From Collybiopsis luxurians FD-317 M1 (Eukaryota > Basidiomycota > Agaricomycetes > Agaricales > Omphalotaceae), in assembly GCA_000827265.1 (NCBI GenBank), contig KN834777.1, positions 602,425-666,424 on the forward strand: a stretch of 64,000 nucleotides of DNA. Reading direction: 5' to 3'. Below, one piece after another: positions 36,109 through 49,283 of the stretch; within the stretch, counting starts at the first letter, position 1, and the number at the start of each line of letters is the position of its first letter. The position numbers and the translations under genes are program-made. Below the pieces are notes generated by a model. The model was not told where the DNA came from. It did no database searches and saw only the letters and a list, made by a program, of their open reading frames with translations.

Positions 36109-39100
36109 CGTGGTTGGGGCTGATGCCTTTGGTGACACATTTTCCTCACTCTGGTTCAAAGTGCCTTGCTGATCAGTAACAACCTTCCAGATTAATTTGC
36201 TTGAAGTACTTGAAATGAACCAACATAGCATTGGCAACCCTTGTAATAGCATCCCAGATCATGTACGGTGTAACAATGAGATGTGAATTTGTACTTGTAG
36301 AACATTTTTAAAAGGTCAGCTCATGAAGTTCCTTGATGTCACAGGAAGTGAACAGGTTCGAACCGCAGTTTCGACCTTCATTCGTCCAAAGGCACGATGG
36401 GTGAGTCGGCAAGCTATCTTGAAGTGTGCTCCAGCCTCCAGCACAGAGTTCCTGAGTCGAGTCGAGCTGCATTATAATCCACTGATAGAAGTACCATGTA
36501 CAGTAACATTGAAATGTTTCTAGCTTAGTAGCATTCCTGAATGTTGTAGTGCTGCCAGTGACAAACACTTTTGGCCTGAATAAAATTAAATAAATGTCAG
36601 TAATGTCCCGGCCTTCCGAGACCATCAGTAAGCCTCTCTTCTCACCATGTTGAATGTAAACCATCTTGCAGGAAGAGCCTAAGGGAAAGAGCATAAAAAT
36701 TATTTGTTTCTTTTTTTGATGGGGGTTAAACAAGGGTGACACAAGGTTTTTGCTAACGTCTGTATATGAAAACACAAATTCAAGTCAACCGAAGTTTTCG
36801 CAAGTGCCTCGTTGGATGAAACCAAACTGAATGTCTCCATCTGCAGTCCGCAGACAGGATATCCGAGCTTGAGACCTCGGTAGTAGCTGCGGCAGGATTG
36901 CTATTGTCTTTCTTTGAACCGCCCCTCGAGCTGGAGTGATCCTCAAATCAGACTTGTTACTGCTGGTTGAGGCGCCCGAGTCCTTCTAGCTCTTTCTACT
37001 GACCAGTGACAGCGGCACGCATCTTGGGGACTTGAGCTGAACCCACAACCCCCGGCGCTAAAATTATCACGCTTCTCTTCAAGAGAATCAGATATACTTA
37101 TATGGCCAACTACCAGGGAAAGTCGTTACCGTCCGTCCACAAAAACTACATACTATTGTTGGGTTACCCAAAGATTATTAATTTACACTTCTTCGGTACA
37201 CAGTGTGCGTTCAGACTTAATACGGAACTACAAGAGATGTCCTATGCTAGGCACTAGGTTGTGAACTGAAATATATTTTTGAAAGGTTGAGGATGGCTTG
37301 TGTAATTGCCAGTGGCTTGAGACAGAGTACGAGGGCGTACGAGCATTTTACAAGGCAGGCGACGTGTATATTTGGCGTGTGATTGTAAAGATACTTCGGG
37401 TATACAATGCTGTTTAGAGAAATGAAGGGACGAGTCGAGTCGCAAAAATTTATAATTTAATCTTCGGAGAGTGAGCAGCACCGGCATCTAGGATTCGACT
37501 CCAAGGACGCCGAGGTTAATATTAGCTGAACGTTGTATAAAGCGTCATCTGGCTGTTGGCAGGTAGGGCCTACATCGCTAAACCGGCGGAAAAATTGTAT
37601 GCTGTTGGATCAATTGTGACGATCACAAAATATCATGGGCCCTTACATGGCATCATAAGCCCTCACAATCCATCCGTAACTATTGTCAAGGCTTGTAAAG
37701 ACTTGTAGTACTTTCTAGATTATTGTTAATATCTATAATCACTTGTGATCCTGTGTTAAGAGTTGCAGGCATACCATAAGCCAACGTAAATTACTGACAT
37801 TAATATATCAATAATACTTGATTCAAAAATGTAAACAGCGTCACAGAAAATGCCGAAAATAATGCTAACGACACTTCAACAAGCACTAATACTGGAATTC
37901 AATCACCCATCTACTCAAGCTCAAGTGCGAGACCGACGTTTAAAGATTTGATGTCGGTTACTGAGTTGAAACAAGTCATTTGCCGGCTAGCCGAGGCCGG
38001 CAAGTCTTAGTCTCGTGACTGACGCGCTTAAAAAGTTTGTTGAATTTGATCGCAGTCTCATTCGCTTCTTTCCCTTCAACCGNNNNNNNNNNNNNNNNNN
38101 NNNNNNNNNNNNNNNNNNNNNNNNNNNNNNNNNNNNNNNNNNNNNNNNNNNNNNNNNNNNNNNNNNNNNNNNNNNNNNNNNNNNNNNNNNNNNNNNNNNN
38201 NNNNNNNNNNNNNNNNNNNNNNNNNNNNNNNNNNNNNNNNNNNNNNNNNNNNNNNNNNNNNNNNNNNNNNNNNNNNNNNNNNNNNNNNNNNNNNNNNNNN
38301 NNNNNNNNNNNNNNNNNNNNNNNNNNNNNNNNNNNNNNNNNNNNNNNNNNNNNNNNNNNNNNNNNNNNNNNNNNNNNNNNNNNNNNNNNNNNNNNNNNNN
38401 NNNNNNNNNNNNNNNNNNNNNNNNNNNNNNNNNNNNNNNNNNNNNNNNNNNNNNNNNNNNNNNNNNNNNNNNNNNNNNNNNNNNNNNNNNNNNNNNNNNN
38501 NNNNNNNNNNNNNNNNNNNNNNNNNNNNNNNNNNNNNNNNNNNNNNNNNNNNNNNNNNNNNNNNNNNNNNNNNNNNNNNNNNNNNNNNNNNNNNNNNNNN
38601 NNNNNNNNNNNNNNNNCTCTCCAGTATCGTTGCTCATTGTGTTAACTTGCAACTGCTAGCAGCCTTTGTTAGATCATAGTGCGACTTTGTAATGTTTACT
38701 ATCCTTTTTAGCAGTGTACAATGTTAACAATGTTCCTTCCACGAGTAGAGCTGTCCATTATCACCCTCTGGTAAGCTGCTCGTCCTGTCCATTTATCGAG
38801 TGGCTAACACAACACTTCTCAGTTTAGGTGCTGTAGTGCTCATCAATGTGTATAGCCGACATCGGATTTTTTAACCTACGTACCAATGTATCTACTATTT
38901 CGTGTTGTATTATGTAGATTCAATACAGCTGATGGTTGTTTCGTTTCCTGCATATGAATATTTTAGTGTATCTGTTCTGGTATTCTGGTTGAGTTGTATA
39001 TCTCTGCATTCGCTCATGAAGAGGCAGCAATAATACTCAGATAACATAATATTTCGGCAACATTACAAAAATATTGTGATTTGACCACAAGAATTGTGAA

Positions 39101-39849
39101 AGTGACTAACGATTATATGTTACCCTAACACACCACAATATGCCCACAAGAATTTGAAGGTGTTATATCAATTGTATCAATTATAACTCAACATAATGAC
39201 CTGCAATCTTTCCGCCAATTTAGCGATGTAATGAACGATGGAAATGGCATGGATCCGAAGATTTCAAACTCCGTTAAACGCAGCTAGGGCATGTGACGGG
39301 TCTCATTAACATTCCTGGGCGTCTTTGAGCGCTCAAATCTTTCGGCAACACCCGACTGAAAGCCGGCTCCAACGTTGCCTGCAAGACTCTTGTTCAAACA
39401 AATTCACGATGCGTAGCCAAGGATCAGGACGATCCGCGAATTTGGTGAGTCTTGTGCAATGTCTTCCAATGATTTCTTACAGGCTGCCTGATAGAAATGT
39501 GCATACGCCTATACTGACCGGAAATTTACTCATATGTCAAAACAACTCCGAAGGAAAGACCCGTAATGAAGATCCCCTTGACAAAGGTTTAACAGTGTGA
39601 GAACCTACCAATTCACCAGCCTTATGCTTCTCAACACGCTGCATCACCTCCATTGTCTTTTCGTTCTTCTCATAATGGTACGCATTGAATTTTGCCCTGG
39701 CTATCCTTGCTTTGTTATCTCTGGAGCACGAACTGAATACCGCGGCGCCTCTTTACTTGGCGTATTTATACTTTTACGGAGAGAATCGCGGCGTAAAACG
39801 CTGTCCCTCCTCCTTACGTGTACTCTTACTTGCCATCTCACCCCTCCTC
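36109..39849. other. gene-poor region containing the assembly gap
   Basis: No conserved gene is recognised on either side of the N run. Sequences flanking the gap are A+T-rich with short frames. The frames that span the gap are artefacts of N bases. Confidence 0.5.
38083..38616. other. assembly gap (run of N)
   Basis: 534 consecutive undetermined bases. Just left of it is a short palindromic word, TGCCGGCTAGCC followed by GAGGCCGGCA (about 37980-38001), of the kind that can accompany a repeat edge. Confidence 0.99.
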
Positions 39850-40374
39850 ATGGACGAGCCACCCCTCTATTCCTGGATCCCCCTGGAACACAGCTCATGC
39901 TACGCTGCCGTCACCTTTGAATTCGACTATCCCGATGTCTGGCAATGGTCCATCTTCATCACTTCCAGGCACGAGGACGATAGCGAGCGAATGGTGACCG
40001 AATACCGCTGGACACCAGAGGGACTCGACATCGAGGACCTCGAGGCCGTCAGACTCGTAACGATCCCCGACTCGGACCACGCGATATTCATATGCTTCAA
40101 ACTCGACGGCTGCGTCGCATCCCCCGAGGAAGTAGACAGGTTGGCGAAAGAGATTAGTGTTGCGACGCCTTTCTCTCAGTACCCGGAATGGAGGGATGCG
40201 ATCGCCTCTAAAGAAGGCACTTTTACATTCATCACCCGTCTGAAAGACTCCGGCTACTTGCAGCGTGAAGAATCTGCCGACGTCATCACATCGACGCTCG
40301 ATTCGCTTGCCAAGAAAATGGTGTACAAAGTCCTAGCGAAAGAGCAGATTAAAACTGTGCTTATGACCGTCTAG
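39850..40374 (+). CDS. hypothetical protein, 174 residues, single exon
   Basis: I do not recognise a family. The ATG at 39850 (MDEPPLYSWIPLEHSSCYAA) is favoured over the upstream in-frame ATG at 39685. From here on, composition is clearly coding: GC-rich third positions and acidic and charged residues, as in RLVTIPDSDHAIFICFKLDG and EEVDRLAKEISVATPFSQY. The protein ends KEQIKTVLMTV. There is no signal peptide or membrane helix if the later start is used; the longer form would add a hydrophobic segment (MNFALAILALL). It reads towards NLR-like copy B, tail-to-tail, 440 bp away. Confidence 0.55.
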   Translation: MDEPPLYSWIPLEHSSCYAAVTFEFDYPDVWQWSIFITSRHEDDSERMVTEYRWTPEGLDIEDLEAVRLVTIPDSDHAIFICFKLDGCVASPEEVDRLAKEISVATPFSQYPEWRDAIASKEGTFTFITRLKDSGYLQREESADVITSTLDSLAKKMVYKVLAKEQIKTVLMTV

Positions 40375-40813
40375 TTGGCTGGTGTACGCAGAGTGTTTCT
40401 CGTGGCCTGGGGATCCATCTTAGATTAACAATTCTTTTTTCAGACGGCAGCACGCTTCCCACCTTTGATTCACTTTTTATGTAATTTCTATGTTGAATTT
40501 GACTGCCGGAACACAGCCGTACTCGGAGCACCGGCTCTTATTTTCTATCGTTTGCCTATGATATTTTTTGTTATATCGAAGTAGGCAGAGGGGTCTGCGG
40601 TAAGCCCAAGACCGGCAGCGGACATGGTGGTTGGCAGGTTAAGAGCTACTGTCGTATCCGAACTATGACTCCCATGTCACTCGGGGATTGGTGAACGTCC
40701 ATTTGTCTCGACGTTCGCACCATTTTTCCACAAAAGAAAAATTGCTCCTGTAAGTATCCAAAATTCTCCTGAAAACTCTTGTTTGGTGACGTCGTTTTAT
40801 TGATGAATCAAAA
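40375..40813. other. intergenic, convergent gene ends
   Basis: This is the 3' space between the hypothetical gene and NLR-like copy B. Nothing else is seen. Confidence 0.5.
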
Positions 40814-42978
40814 TTAATAAGTGTAAGCAAGATATTGGCCCCGAGAATGGTGCCATTTATATGTATAATACCGACTGAGAGGGAGCACAGGAGGGTTGGC
40901 AATGGGAGGGGGGCAAGATAATGAGCATATTTCCTGAAGTTCAACCCACACTGGTAACCCATCGTTGGCCCACATTCTCTGTATCTCCGAATCCAAATGC
41001 TCCTCCAACTCCAGGATGGCAGTTTCTGGGACCCCCGTAGAGATGGCTGAAGATAATGGCAATATATTTTGGATAGGTATACAGAATCGCTTGATGCTTT
41101 GTCTATGAGGTTGAATGCGTATCATTAGCGTAAATCCAGCTGTGGAAATATCACGTATATGTTGCAAACGTCCCCCACATTTATGCTAATTATAAGTAGG
41201 AATTACCCATTCACAATTTTCCAAGAGAATGATAAACTTACCTGAAACTTACGCCATATTCGAAACACATAACCCAGCAATGTGGCCAAGTCCGAAGTCC
41301 ATTCAGGCTTAAGCATGGCATATTTTGCTGTTGCTTCTGTTATTGCAGTATAAACTGGGAACGAATTAAGCTTAAGTAGTAGGTCTTCAGTCCCACTTGC
41401 ATATGCACAATGATAGGCCCACTCAGAAAGAATGTAATTGCTATACAGGGGCAGATGCTTGTAAAGCTCCAAGCAGCGTCGAGCAAGGAAGTCATGGCCC
41501 CCTGACTCATCTACATGAAATTGCAATGATCGATTGCAATCTAGAAGAAAGTCAGGGAAAGATGCATGGGAGAATTCAAATCCTGAGTCAACAGGAGAAG
41601 GACCCTGAAAGAGAGCATGGATGCCAAAGGACATGGCATGAAGGATACCAACAGGAATATCCAGAAAGTCAACAAAGTTGATATCCTTCCAACCTGATTC
41701 AAATGCAATGCGAGCTGCGAGCACTTGAAGAAGTAAATTTTTTTTCTTGACTGTTGACAGGATCTGAATATACAGGGCATCAAGTTCAGCAAATGGTGAG
41801 TCCGTGCCTTCATAGGCCTGAAGACCAAGTATAACATCGAGACGATCCGCAGGGACATCCCCATCATCATCAATGTATTTCAGCACAGTAGAAGCATATA
41901 TGAACTGGCCTGATGACTTCTGCACCAAGTATTCAATCTGCTGAAATGTAGGCCAGGGACGAGGAACATGGTCCATTGAATGTGAATGTCGTTCAAGGAT
42001 TTTTCTGAATCCATCTTCCAGGAAGAGGAGAATGTCCTTGGAGGCCTGATATGTATCATCAAGGGGTATCCACCGGCAGATAGCTTTGAATCTTGGCCCT
42101 TTAAAGGACTCCTTGATGCGAGGCTCCGGCCTGCTGCAAACCAGAATCCGGATTGGGGGATACAGTTTCTCCACCATTTTAGCAAGGATGAGAAGAATGC
42201 GCTCTTGGTTGTGACTACTGGAACATTCATCTAGCCCATCAACGATCAGTACTCGTGCGCCTGTTGCAGATGATGACTTGGAATAGCCTTCACTCAATAC
42301 CCCGCCAGAGGACTCTGGAGAAGCGCGAGAGCTTTCCTTCCGGTTTCTCCGGTTTCTGAGCTCTCGATGAACTTGACTCTTTAACCACGGCATAAAGATT
42401 AAATCTTCACATTGCGTCTCGATGGAAGATGTAGGCGTGAAAGGATTATGAATAACTGCTGCATCCACGGCTGCACGTAAATCTGGAATGGCAATGGCCA
42501 TCTGCAGAGCAATTGTAGCAATCAAATGCTGAGGATTATTTCGAGAGGGATCTGAACGCCAGAAGAAGAAACTCCCAAGGAGAGACCCATTTCCGGCGCA
42601 TGTCTGGGCAAAAGTTTGAGCAATTGCAGATTTTCCTGCTCCAGCAGGACCATGAAGCCAGCAGACTCTAAAGTTGTCTGATTCTGCAGTTGAGCTTGCC
42701 CAAGATTCTAAATCGCGGAGGATGGCATCGCGAGTTCCCGGATGGCAAAGTGGAGGTGGATAACGCGCCTCCGCATCAAAAGATGCTGTAGTCGTCGTAT
42801 AACGATGCAATGTTGAAAGACCTGTTTTTGGAATCTCACTATACACGTATCCAACATATCATGCACTTGCGAGCTCACCTCTTTCACCTCTTTCTTCATA
42901 TATGTTCAAATTTAAATCGCGGCCAGCATTATTGAAGTTTCCACCGCTAATAGTAAAGTTGTGCGAGCGATTAAACAT
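40814..42978 (-). CDS. NACHT-domain NLR-like NTPase, copy B (intact)
   Basis: Exons 42879-42978, 41242-42821 and 40814-41185 sum to 684 codons (683 residues) with no stop, making this an intact member of the family. Exon 1 has NFTISGGNFNNAGRDLN followed by EERGERG. The core has the PPPLCHPGTR block, Walker A GPAGAGKSAIAQTF, Walker B VLIVDGLDECS and CSRPEPRIKESF. Between the first helix bundle and Walker B it carries an extra basic/Ser-rich stretch of about 30 residues (RNRRNRKESSRASPESSGG) that copies A and C lack. The last exon reads HIRDISTAGFTLMI and is longer than in the other copies. No WD, ankyrin or TPR repeats are visible. Its start is set by homology; an in-frame upstream ATG would add an unrelated stretch. 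Confidence 0.9.
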
Positions 42979-43839
42979 CTTCAGCAACAATTTTGACGAA
43001 GGAGCGCGATATTCGACAAATTGTCTCTCGACACGAGGGAAATGGAAGATGTATGACAAGCCACGCGGGAACCTCTTTATACGTCCCTTGCTTGTAGGGA
43101 CCAGGCCCACGGTCATACACACCGACCAGGATTGTATTGTACGTAAGTACAAAATGCCACCCTGAAGTTGTGAACTCATCCGCGCTGCCGCGTTAACGAC
43201 ACTATATTCAAGGCCCTTTCGTGAGAAAGGGTCTGCTTTACAGTAACAGGCAAGGGCTGGTGATTCCGACAGCTTGAGCTCGAGAATGGAAACGCGTTTT
43301 TACGGAATCAAGACAAATTTGTACTCGGGATCTCGAGGGGGGTAAACGTCTGTTTCAGGCAGTCTACTTTGCCGGGGCCGAGGCCGTACATCTTTTTTCA
43401 GTTGACGAACATCTCTATACACCTGCCTTTCCTTAAACAGCGTCTCTTGGGCTACGCGTGCGTGTGACCCTGATTGGGGTTGGCGTTGATTTTGCATTCC
43501 AGGTTACTTATATGTACCAATCCTGATACATGAACAAGGCCCGGTTACAATTCCTTTCCATTATCTTACCGGAATCTTCTCGTTATTCCACCTACCCTTC
43601 TCATTAAAACCCTCAAGGAATCGGAGAATCGTGCGGAATATAGGTCTGCGGAATTCACCTTTATAGTCGAGAAGAAATCAGATAAGTCCTTGAGAAGAAA
43701 AAAAAACACTTCGTGCCCTCAAGCGATCTTTATTCCCAAGTTCATATCTTTTCCGCTTCAGACAGACAAACATCGTATACCATTCATACCATTCAAATTT
43801 CGCAAGCGTCGACTAAACAGACCTTTAATAACATTTCCC
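42979..43839. other. intergenic region upstream of NLR-like copy B
   Basis: This is the promoter side of copy B and the 3' side of the uracil phosphoribosyltransferase gene. A 65-codon minus frame at 43300-43497 (MQNQRQPQSGSHARVAQE) is protein-like but too short to call. Confidence 0.4.
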
Positions 43840-45005
<1,166 letters not shown>

Positions 45006-45254
45006 CTACAGAAACGGTCCTGCGAAGAAGAATCAGATTGGAGCGAACCAGCAGGGTGGTGATGGTCCGAGCCCAAGAGCCTTTTGGGCGTCTATCAGAT
45101 ATTCCGACGGAGCGGTCTGAGAGCGGTCCGCATAAATCCGTCAAGCGCCTGCTGTCACTCCTAGTTTCCTCATGTTATCAGAAATATAAGTAACCGCATA
45201 TAGATTGGTCCGGTTCTTTCCACTGCTACGTTCAGTTCGAGTCCTTGCTACGTC

Positions 45255-47069
45255 TCAATCTTTACTCCCAAACTTCGCCAAAAATTTATCTAACCCTTCA
45301 GGGCCACGCGAACCAAAGGCATATTTTATTGGACTAGGCTTCTTGTTACCGTCTTTTCCTTCTGCCCAATGAAGAATGGGTGTAAAAATCTAGTGCAAAG
45401 TCGAACGAAATCAAAAGGCTGCAAAAAACAAAAAAAAATTGCACACAGAATACAAACTTACCTTCCATGCCGCGATAAGCTCATCATCTCGTACAAATGT
45501 CGAATGATCACCCCTGAGAACGTCGCGCAAGAGCACCTCATACGCTTCGGGAATGAATACATCTGGGAAGGCCTCTTTGTAATCGAGCTTCAACTCTGCA
45601 GGAATCACACCCGTGTCAAAGCCCGGGGACTTGATATTCAGTTTAATTAAAATGGCTTCGCCAGGTTTCAAGCGCATGATGAGCTCGCTTCGACAAAGTT
45701 GCTCATCATCGTCATACAAGCCCTCAGGATTATCTTTGAACTGCACACGGATCTCAACCCTATTTTCATCCAGAGCTATGAGTAGGTTAACGAGGTATCC
45801 AGAAATAGAGATGTCGAAGAGACTACACCTTTTCCAGCTTTGAGGATGAATGGAACACCCTTCCATCAAGGATTGTCAATCCATAGTGTGGTCGCGGCAA
45901 ATGTGGCAGTTGTAGAGTTTTCCGGGACTCCAGAATCATCGAGGTAGCCTTCATATTGCCCGAGCAAGACATCCTCGCGCTGCACGGGGCGAATAGCACG
46001 AAGCAATTTGACCTGCGTAGACTATAATCAGTATCAATGATACCACGGCAACTCCCACACCTAATTTTTCGTTAATAGTTTCTTTGGGTGTTAAGCTGGT
46101 GGGGCGCTCCATAGTCAAGATGGAGAGCATTTGACATAGGTCTACCCAAGTTTTCGCGTGAGAACAACTCAAAGAATAGAGAAGAAATTACATTCGTACG
46201 GTTCTGAATCACGTCCCGGATTATCCCAGCAGAATCGAAATACCCGCCACGCCCTTCGGTGCCGAATGACTCGTTGAGGGTAATCTGAACGTTGCTGATG
46301 TGATTATTGTCCCAAAAGCCACTCGTGAAACTATTAGCGAAACGAAGGGCAAGAATATTCTTCACTATCTCCTTCCCCAAGTAATGATCAATTCTGAAGG
46401 TTTGTTCCTCGGGCCAAAACTGCGAAACTCCCTTTACAAGCTCCTGTGCCGACTCGAGGTCACTGCCAAGAGGTTTCTCAAGTACGAGACGATTGGCACC
46501 CCTGTTAGAATACACGCGCTTTTTGAGGTGTTTGGCGATCTGCACAAACACATTGGAAGGAAGGGCAAGATAGAAGACGCGGTTGTGTTCTGGGGTTGAG
46601 TAATTGGATTCAATCTTCTCCAGATACCGATTCAGTTCGTCGAAGGCAGAGCCGTCATCGTAACTTCCAGAAACATATGACAAGATGGTTTTGAATTTCT
46701 CGAGTTGTTCAGAAAAGCTTGGATCATCGCCGGGATCCTTTAGGTCAGATGAAACCTGTGTAATGAAATCGTCATGGTCAATCTTGGAGCGAGCGTATCC
46801 AACGATGTGGATCTGCTTAGGCAGAAGATCGCGGCGGAAAAGAGTGAAGAGGGCTGGGTAAAGCTGGGTCATCGCCAGTCGCGAGAACGGTTGAGTGGAA
46901 GACGCTAAGATCGGGAAAAGCTAGGGCGACTTACCAATTTTTTGGCCAGGTCGCCCGACGCGCCTAGCACTTTGGTAACGTGCATTAGTTCCTCGTTCAT
47001 CCGCTGCTCATCACATCACGACTTACTGACGATGATGGCATTGTCTGTGATCTGTGATAGTCCACGCAT
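45255..47069 (-). CDS. ZWF1: glucose-6-phosphate 1-dehydrogenase (one in-frame stop in this assembly)
   Basis: This is the first enzyme of the oxidative pentose phosphate pathway and makes NADPH in the cytosol. An early exon carries the NADP site LGASGDLAKKL. The large exon has LYPALFTLFRRDLLPKQIH, VLEKPLGSDLESAQEL, the substrate motif FRIDHYLGKEIVKNILALRF and NVQITLNESFGTEGRGGYFD. Later exons give RPVQREDVLLGQYEGYLDD, VPFILKAGK and ALDENRVEIRVQFKD, ending EGLDKFLAKFGSKD. The start is the ATG of MRGLSQITDNAIIV. In the exon reading ATFAATTLWIDNP, the next codon is TGA (45866-45868), where the family has Arg; WKGVPF follows in the same frame. No splice site nearby would remove it. It would cut off the last ~110 residues. 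Everything else looks functional, so an assembly error or a nonsense allele is likely. Confidence 0.92.
45866..45868 (-). other. in-frame TGA stop in glucose-6-phosphate dehydrogenase
   Basis: On the minus strand the codons read AAT CCT TGA TGG AAG GGT GTT CCA. The family has Asn/Glu-x-Arg-Trp-x-Gly-Val-Pro here, so CGA to TGA is the simplest change. Confidence 0.85.
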
Positions 47070-48439
47070 TACGAGAGGGTTCTTGAGTTGGGTGAGGGGA
47101 GGATAGTAGCAGCTTTTGAAGACGTGATGATGAATCTAGGTGACACTGAAGAACTCACAAAAAGTGTTTATTAAATAATGTACGCTAGAGCTTGATGATT
47201 TAGTGGCAGCGTAAAGGGTTGGATGATATGACGACCTAGGTCACAAGAATGGAAATACAACACCCTCGTAAGCCCTTACGCAGTTGGCATGTCATGATGG
47301 TGTAAGGGAGTGTAGTTCGTTGAAATCATAAAGGTAGAGTATCAAAGTTCCAAGTTCCAGCACCTGTGGCAAACCCCATGAGTTAATGGTGAGCGGGTTG
47401 GAGACACCATAAGATTCTACAATGGAGGTACGTGCCGTGCCAGAGTGCCAAAGTATTGAGGGAATAGCTGGAAAGTAGCGCCAACAACGTCATAGTAATT
47501 GTCGATATCTTATCTTTGATAACTATTGGCGCTAAACCGCTGAACCATCTCACGCCGAAAATGGAAAAAGTTATTCTTCAATTCAACTGTTCGAATGTGA
47601 TTATATGCACCATTCAGCTTTGAAAAATTGGGTGGGCCCGTATACTATTCCGCGCTTTCAGCGTGCCTACAGAAACCCTCGAAATACCCTACATGGCGTC
47701 ATATCTTCGCTGGCGAGCCAACGCCAACCAGTACTGCCGGAATAGCGGTACTATTGTACTTTAGACTTTCCATCTCTCAGCCTTTCCGGTGAAGTTGAAG
47801 CGAAGACCTTTTCCGCATCTGAATTATCCCGTAAGATGTACGAATATGCTCACGACTAACATTTGTTTTGCGAAAAATTTCCGATTCCATAGGACATACT
47901 TTTCGATACTGACTTATTCCATATGCGTTGCATATGAGTTTTTAGACCGTCTCCTGGTCTTTTTTTACCACATTTCACTCAGTATCCGAATTACTTCCTT
48001 CTTATCGGTTCTTTCTGCTCACCTTTCCTTAGGCAGAACGATCCACCTGTTGATCTTGAGAATGCCGTTATCTGTTCACAGGTCACTTTGTAGGTGTTCG
48101 ATAACCTTTCCATAAATCGCCTAAACTTATATTTTTGCATGCCGTGATATATGTACCTTCGCAATGCAACGCGAACTAGATACTCAATTAGAATTCCCGA
48201 AATCCAAATTGGCAAGGTTTGCATCACAGGTACATCTTTCAACTTCTTCCGAATAGTGTCTGGTCCAATGAATAATAATTCCAATCTACTGTGGAGCAAT
48301 TCAAAAATATGTGCTTGTACTCCATCGGCTTACCTCGGAGTTCAGACTGTCGCTTCGTAATCTGATTCTCTTAAACTGGACCAATTCTCAAACTTACAAG
48401 CTCCCAACCAGCTGCACTTCGCTCTGTAGTATCTGCACA
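47070..48439. other. intergenic region with a partial repeat copy
   Basis: This holds the promoter side of G6PD and the upstream region of the CxxC protein. It contains a shortened copy of the inverted-repeat family at 47551-47630. No gene is supported. Confidence 0.5.
47551..47630. repeat. partial copy of the inverted-repeat family seen at 299-515
   Basis: CACGCCGAAAATGGAAAAAG resembles the ends of the first copy. TCGAATGTGATTATATGCAC, then CATTCAGCTT, matches its interior (TCGAATGTGATTGTATGCGC, then CATTCAGCTT). About 90 bp of the first copy is missing between the two parts. Confidence 0.6.
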
Positions 48440-49283
48440 ATGAGCCCTACGAAATCCATCGAATTTATTCCAGTGAGTGGAGTATACAAGCCCGGAATCC
48501 ATCCTAATCAAGTTGCCTTGACCACTTTTGCAACTCAAAGACTTCATTTCGTCAACAACCTCCCATAAAGCAGGTCGCTGAAGAAGATGGGCGGCCTGCC
48601 TATCTGTGGTATATCACCGAGGATGAATATCTTCGTCTCAACAAATTATTCCGCCGGGACTTTCAGGAAACAGGCATGGGCGGTACGATTGTCGTTGGAG
48701 AACCTGTTCCATGCCGTGGATGCGGAAAATACTCTGAATTCATCGACTGGTAAAGCTAACACATGTCATTGATTGTCTTATCCCATTTCAATGACTGTAT
48801 CATACTTAGGGCTTGGACAGCGCTTCAGCGGGAAGTACACTCTAGGGAATTCATGTTCAAAGCTTTAGTCGAGTCTCGTCAGGGGATGGAAGTTAAACAC
48901 GATGTTTATTGCTCAGAATGCGGTCTGCTCACGACAAGCCGCTCTAACGATAACAGCGAAGGAGGGGCCGCCGATATTTACCAAGCTGGAGTAAGTCTCG
49001 AGAGCTCGATACAGCTATACTCTTTCATTCAACCTTGTATGCTACTAGGCTCTAGATCGTTCTACATATACGTCATCTCATGGAGCTCAGGGTGAACAAG
49101 AAAGGCCTAAGCGACTTCAAAAGTCCTCTGAGTCGAAGGTGAACAAAGTCTTCTGCTCAGTTACCCGGACTGACTATCTTCGTTGCATAGCCTGTGACGT
49201 GGGGTAAATGGTGGTTGGATAACAGCGGAAAATGCCTGGTCGCTGCATATGGAGACAAAGTCGTTGAATCTCCTGTCAATTAA
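48440..49283 (+). CDS. unknown protein with two CxxC pairs (putative zinc-binding)
   Basis: I do not recognise a named family. Five exons fit exactly: 48440-48472, 48571-48749, 48810-48990, 49049-49138 and 49191-49283, totalling 192 codons (191 residues). It begins MSPTKSIEFIP and continues AYLWYITEDEYLRLNKLFRR and GMGGTIVVGEPVPCRGCGKY. It then has EFIDWAWTALQREVHSREFM and HDVYCSECGLL. The pairs CRGC and CSEC, about 60 residues apart, could bind one zinc ion. A polar, low-complexity stretch follows (SSHGAQGEQERPKRLQKSSE), and the end is PVTWGKWWLDNSGKCLVAAY followed by GDKVVESPVN. No signal peptide or membrane helix is present. It lies on the same strand 1.5 kb upstream of the repeat-peptide gene; whether they work together is not known. 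Confidence 0.8.

Noticed and set aside
36340..36380. tRNA-like B box (GGTTCGAACC)
   Set aside because: No acceptor stem, D arm or anticodon arm can be folded around it.
38015..38659. Frames of about 200 codons across 38 kb
   Set aside because: They consist almost entirely of N bases in the assembly gap.
42859..43179. Longer N-terminus for NLR-like copy B
   Set aside because: The extra 67 residues have no counterpart in copies A and C, whose starts align with the ATG at 42978.
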